From assembly GCA_001247695.2 (NCBI GenBank), contig LGRX02027065.1:1-34492 (forward strand): a stretch of 34,492 nucleotides of DNA, in the 5' to 3' direction. The notes under the pieces were generated by a model. That model did not search any database. It was not told where the DNA came from and was given only the letters and a program-made list of their open reading frames with translations. A program made the translations under genes and the position numbers. The first letter of the stretch is position 1; each line of letters begins with the position of its first letter. This DNA comes from Cymbomonas tetramitiformis. Lineage: Eukaryota; Chlorophyta; Pyramimonadophyceae; Pyramimonadales; Pyramimonadaceae. Shown here one piece after another: positions 17,051-25,286 of this stretch.

Positions 17051-19042
17051 TCATTCATCGCTCTCCACCGGGGGAAGGCCGTCACCCTCCACAAGCTCGA
17101 TGCCCGCGAGGGCCGCCAGGGTCTGGTAGCTCTGCTCGTCCTCGCAGGTAGCAAGAGCCAAGACCTCCTCGGAGAACTCCTCTGGGACGCCATCCACCGA
17201 GGAGATGTCCTCCTGCTGCTCGATGGCCCAAACGACGGCGGCTACAAACCCAGGGGAGTTCGCCAGCCGAGCGGGTGCATTGGCCCTCCACTCCTTGAGT
17301 TTAGCCTCGTCCGTACAGTTACGGACGATGTGCTCCGCAGAGCCGCAGGCGAAGCACCGGCGGACTTTCGGAGCGTCGGGGCGGGAGAGGCCAGGTGGTG
17401 GTGGCAATGGGGTCACCGCCGCGGCGACGGTGGTGGCAGGCCCATTCTCCAGCATGGCAAGAGCTGGGCGGCTCGAAGAGGGGGTACGCCTGTAGAAGGG
17501 GGTGCGAGGTGGTGGGTTAGCGAAGGAAACAGCACGGGGAGGACGGTCTTGAGAGCGCCTCTGAGCCGCCTCCGTGTCAATGTCACTCTCCACCTCCTCA
17601 GCAACTTCCCGAATCTTCAACAAGGCGTTGTGGGTGCCTGGGATGTCGTCAGCGACGGCCTTCCTCTCCCACTCTTCCGGTTTGGAGACATCCAAGTGGA
17701 TGGCTCTCAGGCGCCGCATCACCTTGGGTGCATATTTCAGCCCTCGGCGGTACGTAGAGAGCATCGACAGGTTGGTCATCTCCACGCAATTGGGGACTCT
17801 GCCGGCCAGGAAGTTGACGGAGGCCATGCGGGTCTCCAGTCGCGAGAAATACTCCGCCGCGGTCTCGTTCATCGCCTGCTTCAGGGCAATGGCCTCGCCA
17901 TGTGCGTTCTCCAGGTAGGCCTGCGTCAGGGAGCACACCGCCAGATCGCTGAAGAACACGTCCAGCTCCCCGTAGCGTTGGTGCCAGGCTTGCTCGGACC
18001 CAAAGGTCCCCGCCGCGCGCTCCAAGAACTTTCTCTGCTGGTCTTGAAGAGTGTACTTCTTGAAGCTCCAAAGAAGACTTGACACACTCGCCTGGTACGC
18101 TGATACTGACGGCGTACAACTGGGAGTGGTCAGTGCTTCGATCACGATGGCCTCCTGGAATACCTTCCGCACCATGTTGGAGTAGTGCTCCAACTGCGTC
18201 AGGAGGCCCTCCTTGTCGGCCGATTTTGTGTCGGACGCGGAGCGGGGGAACCTGGTGACGCTCTTGACCAGCTTTAGCACCATCTCTTTGGTCTTGTGCT
18301 CCAGGCGGACCTCGTCTGGGGATGCTCGCAGGTTAGTGCCCTGCGGCAGACGGACGATGCCTGGAACAAAGGGGGTGGCGCTGGGAGAGAGCACGGGGTT
18401 CGCAGCGGCGGCAGAGTGAACGGGGTTCGCGGTAACGGCAGAGTGAACGGGGTTTGCGGCGGCGGAGTGGGGGAAACGGGCTGGAGGTGGTGGTCCCGGG
18501 GCATGCGCGGGCGGAGGCGCAGGCGCGGGGTTTGTGGGGACTGCGGTCGGAGTGGGCGGTAATGTAGGGGCTGATGGTGGTGCGGGGAGTGGAAGAGGTG
18601 TATGGAAGGGCAGGGGTGTGGATGGTTGTGCGGCCACCACGCTCATGCTCCGGTACCAATCGGAGTTGCTGACCTCCGACCACGCGGCGAGCCCGTCCTG
18701 ATCGAAGTTCTGCATCTCCGACTCCCGCGCAGTAGCAGGGATCCACTCCCACACTGGCTGCCCCATGCTGGTAGACCGCACATTGGCCGCGGATGGGTCC
18801 CCCATTGCCATATCCATGACCTCGCGGTCGACCATGAGGACCCAGGTCTCCACACGAGGGTTGGTAAGGGGTAGGGGTGCATGGTGTAGCCGGCCTCCCA
18901 TGCGCGCATATGCAGTCAGCGGCGCTCCCAGCAGGTGCATGATCCTGAACAAGATGGCGTCGCCCTGCACCCCAGCCCGGCGGCGTTCGTCCCATGGTAG
19001 GGAGACGGTTGCCGCGCCTCGCACCCCAGCTGACTGGTGCAC
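17051..19042 (-). CDS. gag: Gag of element B: capsid and zinc knuckle
   Basis: The 663-codon frame begins directly after a TGA at 19043-19045 and ends at a TGA at 17051-17053. After a globular start (1-125) is a Pro/Ala-rich linker with three 9-residue repeats (ANPVHSAVT type, about 196-220). A helical capsid-like segment follows (about 240-490, with YFSRLETRM and TYRRGLKY). The CCHC knuckle is C563, C566, H571, C576 (CFACGSAEHIVRNC), then an acidic tail. It would form the particle and bind RNA. The same frame continues on both sides of the TGA codons, so the original was one longer protein. Confidence 0.85.
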   Translation of the reverse strand: MHQSAGVRGAATVSLPWDERRRAGVQGDAILFRIMHLLGAPLTAYARMGGRLHHAPLPLTNPRVETWVLMVDREVMDMAMGDPSAANVRSTSMGQPVWEWIPATARESEMQNFDQDGLAAWSEVSNSDWYRSMSVVAAQPSTPLPFHTPLPLPAPPSAPTLPPTPTAVPTNPAPAPPPAHAPGPPPPARFPHSAAANPVHSAVTANPVHSAAAANPVLSPSATPFVPGIVRLPQGTNLRASPDEVRLEHKTKEMVLKLVKSVTRFPRSASDTKSADKEGLLTQLEHYSNMVRKVFQEAIVIEALTTPSCTPSVSAYQASVSSLLWSFKKYTLQDQQRKFLERAAGTFGSEQAWHQRYGELDVFFSDLAVCSLTQAYLENAHGEAIALKQAMNETAAEYFSRLETRMASVNFLAGRVPNCVEMTNLSMLSTYRRGLKYAPKVMRRLRAIHLDVSKPEEWERKAVADDIPGTHNALLKIREVAEEVESDIDTEAAQRRSQDRPPRAVSFANPPPRTPFYRRTPSSSRPALAMLENGPATTVAAAVTPLPPPPGLSRPDAPKVRRCFACGSAEHIVRNCTDEAKLKEWRANAPARLANSPGFVAAVVWAIEQQEDISSVDGVPEEFSEEVLALATCEDEQSYQTLAALAGIELVEGDGLPPVESDE

Positions 19043-20482
19043 TCACAATGACCCACCATCGTGGGTGACGAAGAGGGCTCTGACCTCTGGGTACTGAGGG
19101 TAGGAGGGCTCTGGTGCGGGATCGTCAGGGGGATCCTGAGGTGGATCACTAGGGGGACCTGGTGGCGAGTCGCATGGACTGGAGTCTCTGGGCTCTGAGT
19201 CGGGGTTGCCACCGCCGTGCACCACCGTCTCCATCGACTGCCGCCGGCGGGCCACCACCATGTTATGGGGATTTGGCCGGCCCTGAGTGGGAGGTTCGGC
19301 GGGAGCGGTCTCAGCGGCGGTCTGAGGCACTGGAGGGGTTACGCTGGCGGCGGCGTCTGCCTCGTGTAGATGGTCCGCCGTCAGGCCCTGTGCGCTGCCC
19401 TGAGGGTCGCCTGGTGGGGAGGCTCCTGCCGATGCCGTCGCGCCAGGTAGCGCGAGTCCTCTCGAGAGCACCGCGGAGATGTCCAGGGCCTGTACTGCCG
19501 CCAGGACTTCTCTGCGAATGTGTTCACTTCGGCTGCTCGCGTCCGAGTCGGAGCCGGACCTGTGGGCGGCCCTCCGCCTGCGCTCAGCCCGTGCCTGCGT
19601 GCTTCGGCTGCCTCTGGTCCCCGTGCTGGTGCGGCTGATGTCCGTACCGGAGTCGGGGTCAGAGTGGTCAGGTGCGTGGCTTGGGCCTGGAAGATGTTTG
19701 CCATGTGTCGCAGGGCCCGAAGATGCCCTTCGGGAACGCCGACGCCGGCGAGTCTCTGAGGTTGTCGCCACCGCGGGAAGGTGACGCACCAAGAGCTGGG
19801 TACCGCCCAAGACGTTCTGATGAACCCCGCTGTCAAGGGGTACCTGCAGAGGGTCCGGCAGGGCCGCGGCGCCGATGCTGATGAAGTGCTGCAGCGATGA
19901 GGGATCCGCGCCTGAGTCATGAAGCGCGGAGGTGGCTGGTGCCAGCTGATGGGGCTGCTGTGGTCGATGTTGCGGCTGCTGTGGCGGCTGCGGTTGCTGT
20001 TGCTGCTGCTGCTGCTGCTGCTGCTGTTGCTGCTGTAGCTGCTGCTGCTGTAACTGCTGCTGCTGTAACTGCTGCTGCATCGGTTCCAGTGGCTGCTGTT
20101 GAAGCCACTGCTGTTGCTGCTGCTCGTACGCGAGCCACTGCTGCTGCTGCTGTAGCTGTTGTTGGAACGGTGTGGGATATGCGCCCACGGGGTGATGGGT
20201 TCCCAGTGTGAACGGCACAGGTGATACTCCCCCAGCGAGGGGCGCTGATTGGGGCAATACCCAATTGACGCCGTTCCATACAGCCTGTGCGGGGGTGCCA
20301 TCCGGCATAGTATAAGGGCGGGGCACCGCTGTGTAGGGCATGGTGATGCCTGGATGTGGAATGGGGTGAGCGGAAGCGTATGCGGTGGGCGATGGGAAGG
20401 TCATGGGAGAGAACAGTGTGTGGTGTAGCTGCTCTGCGCTGACACTCATGCTGGGAAATGCCTCTGATGTCTGCTGTGACAT
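19043..20482 (-). CDS. gag: Gag N-terminal extension of element B with polyQ
   Basis: First ATG at 20480-20482 (MSQQTSEAF); the frame stays open slightly upstream without an ATG. A Pro/Tyr-rich start is followed by a long Gln-rich stretch from CAG codons, then an Arg/Ser-rich basic part (TSETRRRRRSRRASS) and an acidic Pro/Asp C-terminus. It ends at TGA 19043-19045, in frame with the capsid ORF. PolyQ and Arg-rich sections suggest assembly or RNA binding, by inference. Confidence 0.7.
   Translation of the reverse strand: MSQQTSEAFPSMSVSAEQLHHTLFSPMTFPSPTAYASAHPIPHPGITMPYTAVPRPYTMPDGTPAQAVWNGVNWVLPQSAPLAGGVSPVPFTLGTHHPVGAYPTPFQQQLQQQQQWLAYEQQQQQWLQQQPLEPMQQQLQQQQLQQQQLQQQQQQQQQQQQQQPQPPQQPQHRPQQPHQLAPATSALHDSGADPSSLQHFISIGAAALPDPLQVPLDSGVHQNVLGGTQLLVRHLPAVATTSETRRRRRSRRASSGPATHGKHLPGPSHAPDHSDPDSGTDISRTSTGTRGSRSTQARAERRRRAAHRSGSDSDASSRSEHIRREVLAAVQALDISAVLSRGLALPGATASAGASPPGDPQGSAQGLTADHLHEADAAASVTPPVPQTAAETAPAEPPTQGRPNPHNMVVARRRQSMETVVHGGGNPDSEPRDSSPCDSPPGPPSDPPQDPPDDPAPEPSYPQYPEVRALFVTHDGGSL
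19989..20165 (-). repeat. CAG/CTG (polyglutamine) repeat region in Gag of B
   Basis: On the plus strand the region is dominated by ctg and gct triplets (cleanest from about 19998 to 20069), interrupted by gtaa and gtag codons that read as Leu or Tyr on the coding strand. It encodes interrupted runs of Gln. Triplet length variation between copies is likely. Confidence 0.9.
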
Positions 20483-20568
20483 TCTGACTGCTGAGCCGGT
20501 TGAGTTCAAAGACTGGGTGTGGCAATAGCCACAGGTGAGCAAAAGTAGTGAGTGCTCGCCTTTTTTAT

Positions 20569-20757
20569 TTAATCAGTCTCGTCCTCGTCGATGTCACTCG
20601 CTGGAGGCGAAGGAGCGGGACTTCCAGGTGGAGATGGGGGGACCCAAGGCCACTCTTCGATTCCTTGCACTGGATATGACCCAGGGAGCGCGGGGAAGAC
20701 TGTTAGGTCTTGGGAGTTCGGGTAGCGGAAGAGAAGGTTTCCAATCTGAAGCCACAC
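20569..20757 (-). CDS. Small ORF with acidic tail in leader of B (b)
   Basis: The frame is open from well upstream with no ATG close by; about 62 codons from a GTG. It ends SDIDEDETD. The Pro-rich middle (WPWVPPSPPGSP) and acidic end resemble the neighbouring small ORF (a) in style, suggesting an old duplication. A real product is uncertain. Confidence 0.25.
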   Translation of the reverse strand: MWLQIGNLLFRYPNSQDLTVFPALPGSYPVQGIEEWPWVPPSPPGSPAPSPPASDIDEDETD

Positions 20758-20806
20758 GAAATCGTGATGTACTGGTGGGATAGCCAGCGTGACTATGTCC
20801 AGGCGC

Positions 20807-20986
20807 TCAGTCGCTGTTCTCCTCTTCGTCGTCAGAGGAAGAGGGGGAAGGAGGACCGCTCCAAGGACCGCTCTGCCAGAAAGCGCCTGCTGGTGGGTAG
20901 GTAGGGTCTGGAGGGAATACCCACTTGATAGGTCCTTGCTTCCACCACGCTCTTCTGTATTCTTCTGGCGAAGGGGGTACTGCCAT
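20807..20986 (-). CDS. Small ORF with acidic tail in leader of B (a)
   Basis: ATG at 20984-20986 (MAVPPSPEEYRRAWW), 59 codons, ending SSSDDEENSD. It is Trp- and Pro-rich with a Ser/Asp/Glu tail. It precedes gag in the long leader. It could be an upstream ORF, an exon of a spliced gag, or chance. I recognise no family. Confidence 0.3.
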   Translation of the reverse strand: MAVPPSPEEYRRAWWKQGPIKWVFPPDPTYPPAGAFWQSGPWSGPPSPSSSDDEEENSD

Positions 20987-21756
20987 ACACCAGCGAACTC
21001 AAAATTTGGCCAGGGCTCCGCGACACGATTTTTGAGTGCCTAGGTGCGCGGGCAAGAGTCAAGCAGCAGTGAAAAAGGAGGTGTCAGGTCCAATATGGGG
21101 GTCCAGTAAGGTCCCAGACGGTATCTGTACTCCGTAGGTCCCAAGAAAAGCCCCAGTCGGTGCACTGCTGGAAGATACCAGGAGGTGCTGAAGGGCTGCC
21201 AGAAACGTCCCAGAACTGCTGAAAGCGCCGTTTGGTGGAGCTTTCCCCGCTGTTGATGGCCGTGAGGGCGGTATCAGGGGTTTCTAGGCTGTTCTATGGG
21301 GTCTAAGGAGGGGTTTTTCGGTGGTGGGGGCTACTGGGAGAGGTTTTGGGGTAGGCTGGAAACTGTCAAAAACGGCTATTTTTGGCTGTTTTGGGCGGTT
21401 TTTCGCCTTTTTGGGGCTCTGAAAGGTAAGCTATATCGTTTTCTTGGCTACTGTAGACCGGGGAAACCCTTTAGGGTGCTCCCTGACGGTCGTTTGTGGC
21501 CTGGGACGGACTTCGGGTTTAAGATCGGAAAACGAATGCTTGGGTTTCTGAGCCAGTTTGAGCCCCCAGTGTTAAGGAGCAAAAATATGAAGTTTTGGAG
21601 ATATTTTCCAGAGAATACGGCCGTTGCATACGAAAAAAAATGTACTTACGGAGGCAAAAATTGCGCACAGATAGCCGGAAGTACAGCTCTCCCCCTGTAT
21701 CACAACGAAAGTTCCAATAGGCCCGTGGGCGAGTTGCGCAGAGGCGAAATCGCAGC
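20987..21756 (-). other. 5' leader of element B, no gene seen
   Basis: There is no supported minus-strand coding sequence between the PBS and the small ORFs. One 155-codon frame on the plus strand (21296-21763) has no recognisable domain and runs against the element. The region is probably untranslated leader with packaging signals. Confidence 0.5.
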
Positions 21757-21768
21757 ACGCTGATACCA
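21757..21768 (-). promoter_or_regulatory. Primer-binding site of element B (initiator-Met tRNA)
   Basis: The minus strand reads TGGTATCAGCGT, starting 2 nt after the end of the 5' LTR. The first nine bases match the common tRNA-iMet PBS. Confidence 0.85.
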
Positions 21769-21770
21769 AA

Positions 21771-22463
21771 TGTGCCAGGGGCACGACGACAAATGCTCGG
21801 AGATATGTTTTTGATTGAACGTGCAAAGGTACACAATTCGGATTTTTATAATATACTGGATCAGGGCCAGATTGAGGTACAAACGATAATTCGGTTCCGA
21901 GTTCTGAAGGCTAAACACTTCTCGAGTGCTCTACTTATTCACTCGTCACTCAGGTTGCAGGGTCAACCACTCGAGAGCCGATGTCACACTTCGGCTCAAC
22001 GTTCAGTTCCCGATCCGATCTCATTTCTAATTCCGATTCATCATTCTCGATTCAGATGTTATGACAACAGGCTGACACGATGACTGCCCCACAGTACTGT
22101 CATACTACTGTACTGTCATACTGTCATACTGTCATAGCGTCATACTGTCATACTGTCATAACCTTGATATCTGATATTCGATTTCATTGTCTTTTCAACC
22201 CCGATGCGAATCCGACCATTCTTCGAGGGTCTGACTGAGTGCCACGATGACACCCCCCACAGTACTGTCATACTACTATAGTGTCATACTATCATACTGT
22301 CATAGTGTCATAGTGTCATACTGTCATACCCCGGACATCTGATATTCATTCTCATCGTGATTTCAAGCCCAATTTCACTGTCATCGTGCCAATCCCAGAT
22401 TACCCCCGATGACACACATACGGACGCATAGGCATATCGGCTCACGCTGTGCCTCCGGGCACA
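21771..22463 (-). repeat. 5' LTR of element B (693 bp)
   Basis: Partner of 7494-8186; same length and same TGTGCC/GGCACA ends. Of about 13 differences counted by eye, 11 are transitions and 6 are of the CpG/CpA or CpG/TpG type. It carries the promoter-side U3 with the octamer clusters. Confidence 0.93.
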
Positions 22464-22468
22464 ACTGC
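22464..22468. repeat. Target-site duplication of element B, right copy
   Basis: The bases actgc directly follow the right LTR and match 7489-7493. Confidence 0.9.
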
Positions 22469-23755
22469 TGCATTAATGCTCTGCTGATTCTGAAGCTCCT
22501 TAACCAGGGCGTTGACTGTTTTTAGGAGCTTGTTAGACTCATTTTTTCCACCCTGATTATTCTGTTGTTGCCGCCCTCTTCTCTGATTCCATGGATTCCG
22601 AGCTGGAGGATTGCCTTTTATGAGTTTCCCATCTGCTGTCTGTGTGAAAAAACAATCCTTTTTGATGTGACCTGAACGACCACAACGTTCACAAGACTGG
22701 GAAGAAGAAGAAGATGATGCTGATCCTTTTCCTTTTCCTTTTCCTTTTCCCTTGCCTTTTCCTTTGCCTTTCCCTTTATTTTTCTGGGAATTCCGGTTGG
22801 CCTGATTCTGATTGGCCTGATTCTGATTGCCACGGTCATATGGCTTGTTGCCACGACCTTTATCCTTTTCCTTTTTGGCTGGACCTCCTGACTGTTCCTT
22901 CTGACCCCTATAAAGTAGGGTCTCTGCCTGCTTCGAATGAACTACATAATTCAAATCGAGCAGAACCTGTGTGGTTTGTGCCCACGACAGGTTATTCCTT
23001 TCATTTTCCGTAAGGAATCTGAGATGGAACTGTTTTCTGAGATCTGATTCCATATTGCTGACAAACCGATCCTTAATCAGGACATCCTCTAAATCAACTG
23101 ATGCTAACGAAGCCAGTGATGTAAATGTACGTAGGTAATCCGAGAATGTTTGGTTACCCTGCTGCAGTGCCATCAAATGTTTTTTGGCAACTGACTGCTT
23201 ATGGGGGTTCCCGAACTGCCTGAGGAATGTGGTCCTGATTTCTTCATATGCGGCATCAGGTGTCTTTGCCACGACATGAAAGAAATGCCTGTCATTATTC
23301 TGGAGGAAGGTAAGAAAGACTGTGATGAGATCCTTGTCTGCTGCTCCTGGATAGGTGAACTGGAAATATCTATCCACTGTCTCCATCCATACCTCTGCAT
23401 CCTGTCCGACCCTGTATTCCTTTGGTGGATTCATTTTCACCTTAGGAATGAGTGCTGCTGGAACTGGTGCTGAGTGTATCTGACCATCATCTGGGTATGT
23501 GAAGATAGGTGGTGCATGATCTTCTGTATACTCCTCTTCTGGCTCCTGAGGCTCTGTTTCTGGATCTCTATATCGACTCATATCTGGTTTCATTCTACTG
23601 ATGGCATCAAAGTACCCTATGTCATCATATCGGGTCTGTGTATCAGCATAACCAGTCAACCATTTTGGTACTTTAAATCTGCTGAAGGCATCATATGAAC
23701 CCATGATATCAAAGAACCAATTGGCCGGATCTGCATCTATTGCTGGTACTGCCAC
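22464..23755 (-). CDS. gag: Gag of element A (truncated by the B insertion)
   Basis: This frame has about 430 codons of Gag, starting at a GTG at 23755; the first ATG is at 23704 (MGSYDAFSRF). A TTTTTTAG just upstream could be a 3' splice site. Residues about 105-275 form a Retrotrans_gag-type capsid (EVWMETVDRYFQFT, TFLRQFGNPHKQSVAKKHL, FSDYLRTFTSL). A Gly-Lys repeat (about 327-344) and poly-Ser precede a CCHC knuckle at C355, C358, H363, C368. The frame runs into the LTR and stops at 22442. Across the duplication it is in phase with the protease segment at 7493, so A had a single gag-pol frame. Confidence 0.88.
22725..22790 (-). repeat. Gly-Lys coding repeat in Gag of A
   Basis: The plus strand shows repeated ccttttcctttt hexamer-type sequence, encoding alternating Gly and Lys just before the zinc knuckle. 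It is a basic RNA-binding-like tract prone to slippage. Confidence 0.85.
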
Positions 23756-24178
23756 CTAAAAAACAAACACCACACCAACAAAAACCTTCAAAATTGGATG
23801 TGTGTGTGTGTGATATATATATATCTATATATCTATATTTGTACATGTATTATGTTTGTACATTTATATAATGAGGTGAAGTATGAATACATGATTCCAC
23901 CTTCTTCCCCCCTCAAGGAAGTGTGATAATCATAGGCAGTTGTCAAGTGCCTAAATACCTCATCAAGTAGCATGCAATCCTTATAGGAAGCAGCTATACA
24001 GTTCTTGGGATGTTGCCCTACAGTTCTTGGGTTGTAGCCCGAATTATTAGTCATGATTGTGCTGATTTCAGCATGACTACAATGCCAAATACAGTGTGTT
24101 TCACTAATATTTTGTGGCATTTCAGGCTGTGTGGGTTACAGTGACCCTAATCGCCTGCAGTGACTTTAGGGTGTTACA
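23756..24178 (-). repeat. Putative 5' LTR and leader of element A
   Basis: On the minus strand the segment starts TGTAACACCC, a very common Ty3 LTR start, at 24178. It contains tandem copies of an 'agaactgta' motif (about 23999-24030) and ends near a TG/TA microsatellite (23798-23840) before gag. The inner LTR edge and a PBS could not be fixed, and the 3' LTR is not in the window. On the plus strand GGTATCAG follows the edge, which might instead suggest an LTR in the other direction. Confidence 0.4.
23798..23840. repeat. TG and TA microsatellite
   Basis: A tg dinucleotide run is followed by a ta/tc run (tgtgtgtgtgtgatatatat, then tatctatatatc). It lies between the putative LTR and gag of element A. 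Confidence 0.9.
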
Positions 24179-24272
24179 AGGTATCAGTAACAAAAGAAAG
24201 AAAAGAAAAAGAGACACCCTTGGACGGGGTGTGGGGCTTTGTGAGTCCCCTTGACTCTTACTTCTTTTTTCC
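24179..24272 (-). other. 3' tail of element E
   Basis: The minus strand is rich in C and T with a TTTTTCTTTTCTTTCTTTTG run and ends ACTGATACC next to the start of element A. No poly(A) tail is seen. Confidence 0.4.
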
Positions 24273-24821
24273 TTAGTCTGGTTCCTTGTCTACTTTTTTC
24301 CTATATAGTCTGTTAAGGCTTACTGCATATCCTGTAGCTAGGTCGTGTATTTTTCTAACTAGGTGTAGGGCTTCCTGTTTATCAAATCCTAAATGTTTGG
24401 TCAGTATTTTCTCCGTGTGTTCATATATCGTTCCCGTGTTGCCGAATACCATCACGTGTAGCGTTACCTTGTACCCATATAATTCCAGTAGCTTTACCAG
24501 CGGTGTGTATTTTGTGTACTTTGTCTTTAGTGCTTCCTCCCAACTCATTTCGTCTGTGTATGTTACCTCTATCAGGTGTATGTGACCCGCTTCTGCCATT
24601 GCCTTTTGGTGTGTGTAGCCAGGCTGCTCGTTCCCCTTCTCAGTTCCCTCAAGCATTACTATATCTACATAGTGTGGTATGGTGTCCTTTCCGTGCTCTG
24701 GTGCTGGTGTGTTTCGTCCGTCCAGTCTGCATTGCCCCCTTGTGAGCAGGAAGTCTTCTATTGGTCTCCCATTGTTCATTCCCTTCCCTTTTTTCCCCGC
24801 ATGGGTTCTTATTGCACACCC
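24273..24821 (-). CDS. PD-(D/E)XK nuclease-like C-terminal segment of element E
   Basis: The frame continues directly from the zinc-finger frame after one TGA (24822-24824). It contains HYVDIVML, then HLIEVTYTDEMSWEEALKTK, YTKYTPLVKLLELYGYKV and LHVMVFGNTGTIY. The order D, then E-x-T on a strand, then K..KY helix, then a V.G..G strand, is that of the nuclease-like domain at the C-terminus of several retroelement proteins. The canonical E-x-K Lys is not present in the ExT position, so activity is doubtful. It would make the target nick if functional. Confidence 0.5.
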   Translation of the reverse strand, partial: GCAIRTHAGKKGKGMNNGRPIEDFLLTRGQCRLDGRNTPAPEHGKDTIPHYVDIVMLEGTEKGNEQPGYTHQKAMAEAGHIHLIEVTYTDEMSWEEALKTKYTKYTPLVKLLELYGYKVTLHVMVFGNTGTIYEHTEKILTKHLGFDKQEALHLVRKIHDLATGYAVSLNRLYRKKVDKEPD

Positions 24822-25286
24822 TCATTTCCTACCTTTGCTAATTGCTTTTGCTATCATTTTGGTGGTCTCATCCGACCTGCTTATTACCATGTTCTTTATT
24901 TCCCTTTCTGTGCATCCTCCTAGCACATGAGCTGTGCGTATGAAGCCTCCCGCGTTTACTTGTCTGGGCATCCCGCAGCATTTGCATTTTTGTGCCCTTC
25001 CCCCTCCTTGCTGTTTCTTGTATGGTCCTGCCGGTAGCTTGTTTGCCCGGCATCTTAGCAGGACTGTCACATCATGCTCGTTTAGGTATTCTGTTCCTTT
25101 CTTCCAGTATTCATTGGAGAGCTTGTGCATGGCTTTATCACCTTTCAGGTGCTGCATGTATTTTCTGGCTTTTCTCGCGTTGCTGTCAGTATTTTTTCCA
25201 TCGAGGCCCTCCTCCATTCCCTCGCTTGGTGTACTTCCTTTTGCGCTGTTGCCTGTTGCTGTGCCATTTCCTGGAGTGCTTTCCAT
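24822..25286 (-). CDS. Zinc-finger segment of element E
   Basis: The frame overlaps the end of the large ORF (25145-25286), which implies a frameshift there. It includes VTVLLRCRANKLPAGPY, then CKCCGMPRQVNAGGFIRTAHVLGGC, a C-x-C-C...H...C cluster that follows RNase H in many non-LTR elements (usual form: RLRTG, CxxC, H....C). It ends in TGA, with the same frame continuing into the nuclease-like segment. Confidence 0.6.
   Translation of the reverse strand: MESTPGNGTATGNSAKGSTPSEGMEEGLDGKNTDSNARKARKYMQHLKGDKAMHKLSNEYWKKGTEYLNEHDVTVLLRCRANKLPAGPYKKQQGGGRAQKCKCCGMPRQVNAGGFIRTAHVLGGCTEREIKNMVISRSDETTKMIAKAISKGRK

Larger units (their letters stand above)
7494..22463 (-). mobile_element. Element B: 15-kb chromovirus carrying two methyltransferase-like domains
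   Basis: The LTRs are two 693-bp direct repeats with TGTGCC/GGCACA ends, flanked by a 5-bp duplication. A PBS adjoins the 5' LTR and a polypurine tract the 3' LTR. On the minus strand the order is polyQ Gag N-terminus, capsid and zinc knuckle, a basic linker, protease, RT, RNase H, N6-adenine methyltransferase-like domain, integrase, chromodomain, and C5-cytosine methyltransferase. LTR divergence (about 13 of 693 by hand) indicates a fairly recent insertion. The coding frame carries three in-frame TGA codons, four frame breaks and one nested DNA transposon, so this copy is not intact. Known: chromodomains in Ty3 integrases direct insertion to marked chromatin. Confidence 0.92.

Noticed and set aside
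16901..18082. 393-codon plus-strand ORF
   Set aside because: Antisense to the gag capsid and zinc-knuckle frame of element B; GC-rich third positions open it. No domain.
21296..21763. 155-codon plus-strand ORF in the B leader
   Set aside because: It runs against the element, has aromatic-rich low-information sequence and overlaps the PBS side of the LTR junction; no support.
24165..24195. Plus-strand LTR end with PBS (TTACA then AGGTATCAG)
   Set aside because: The base before GGTATCAG does not fit the PBS, and all nearby coding is on the minus strand, where TGTAACACCC reads as an LTR start; kept only as a caveat.
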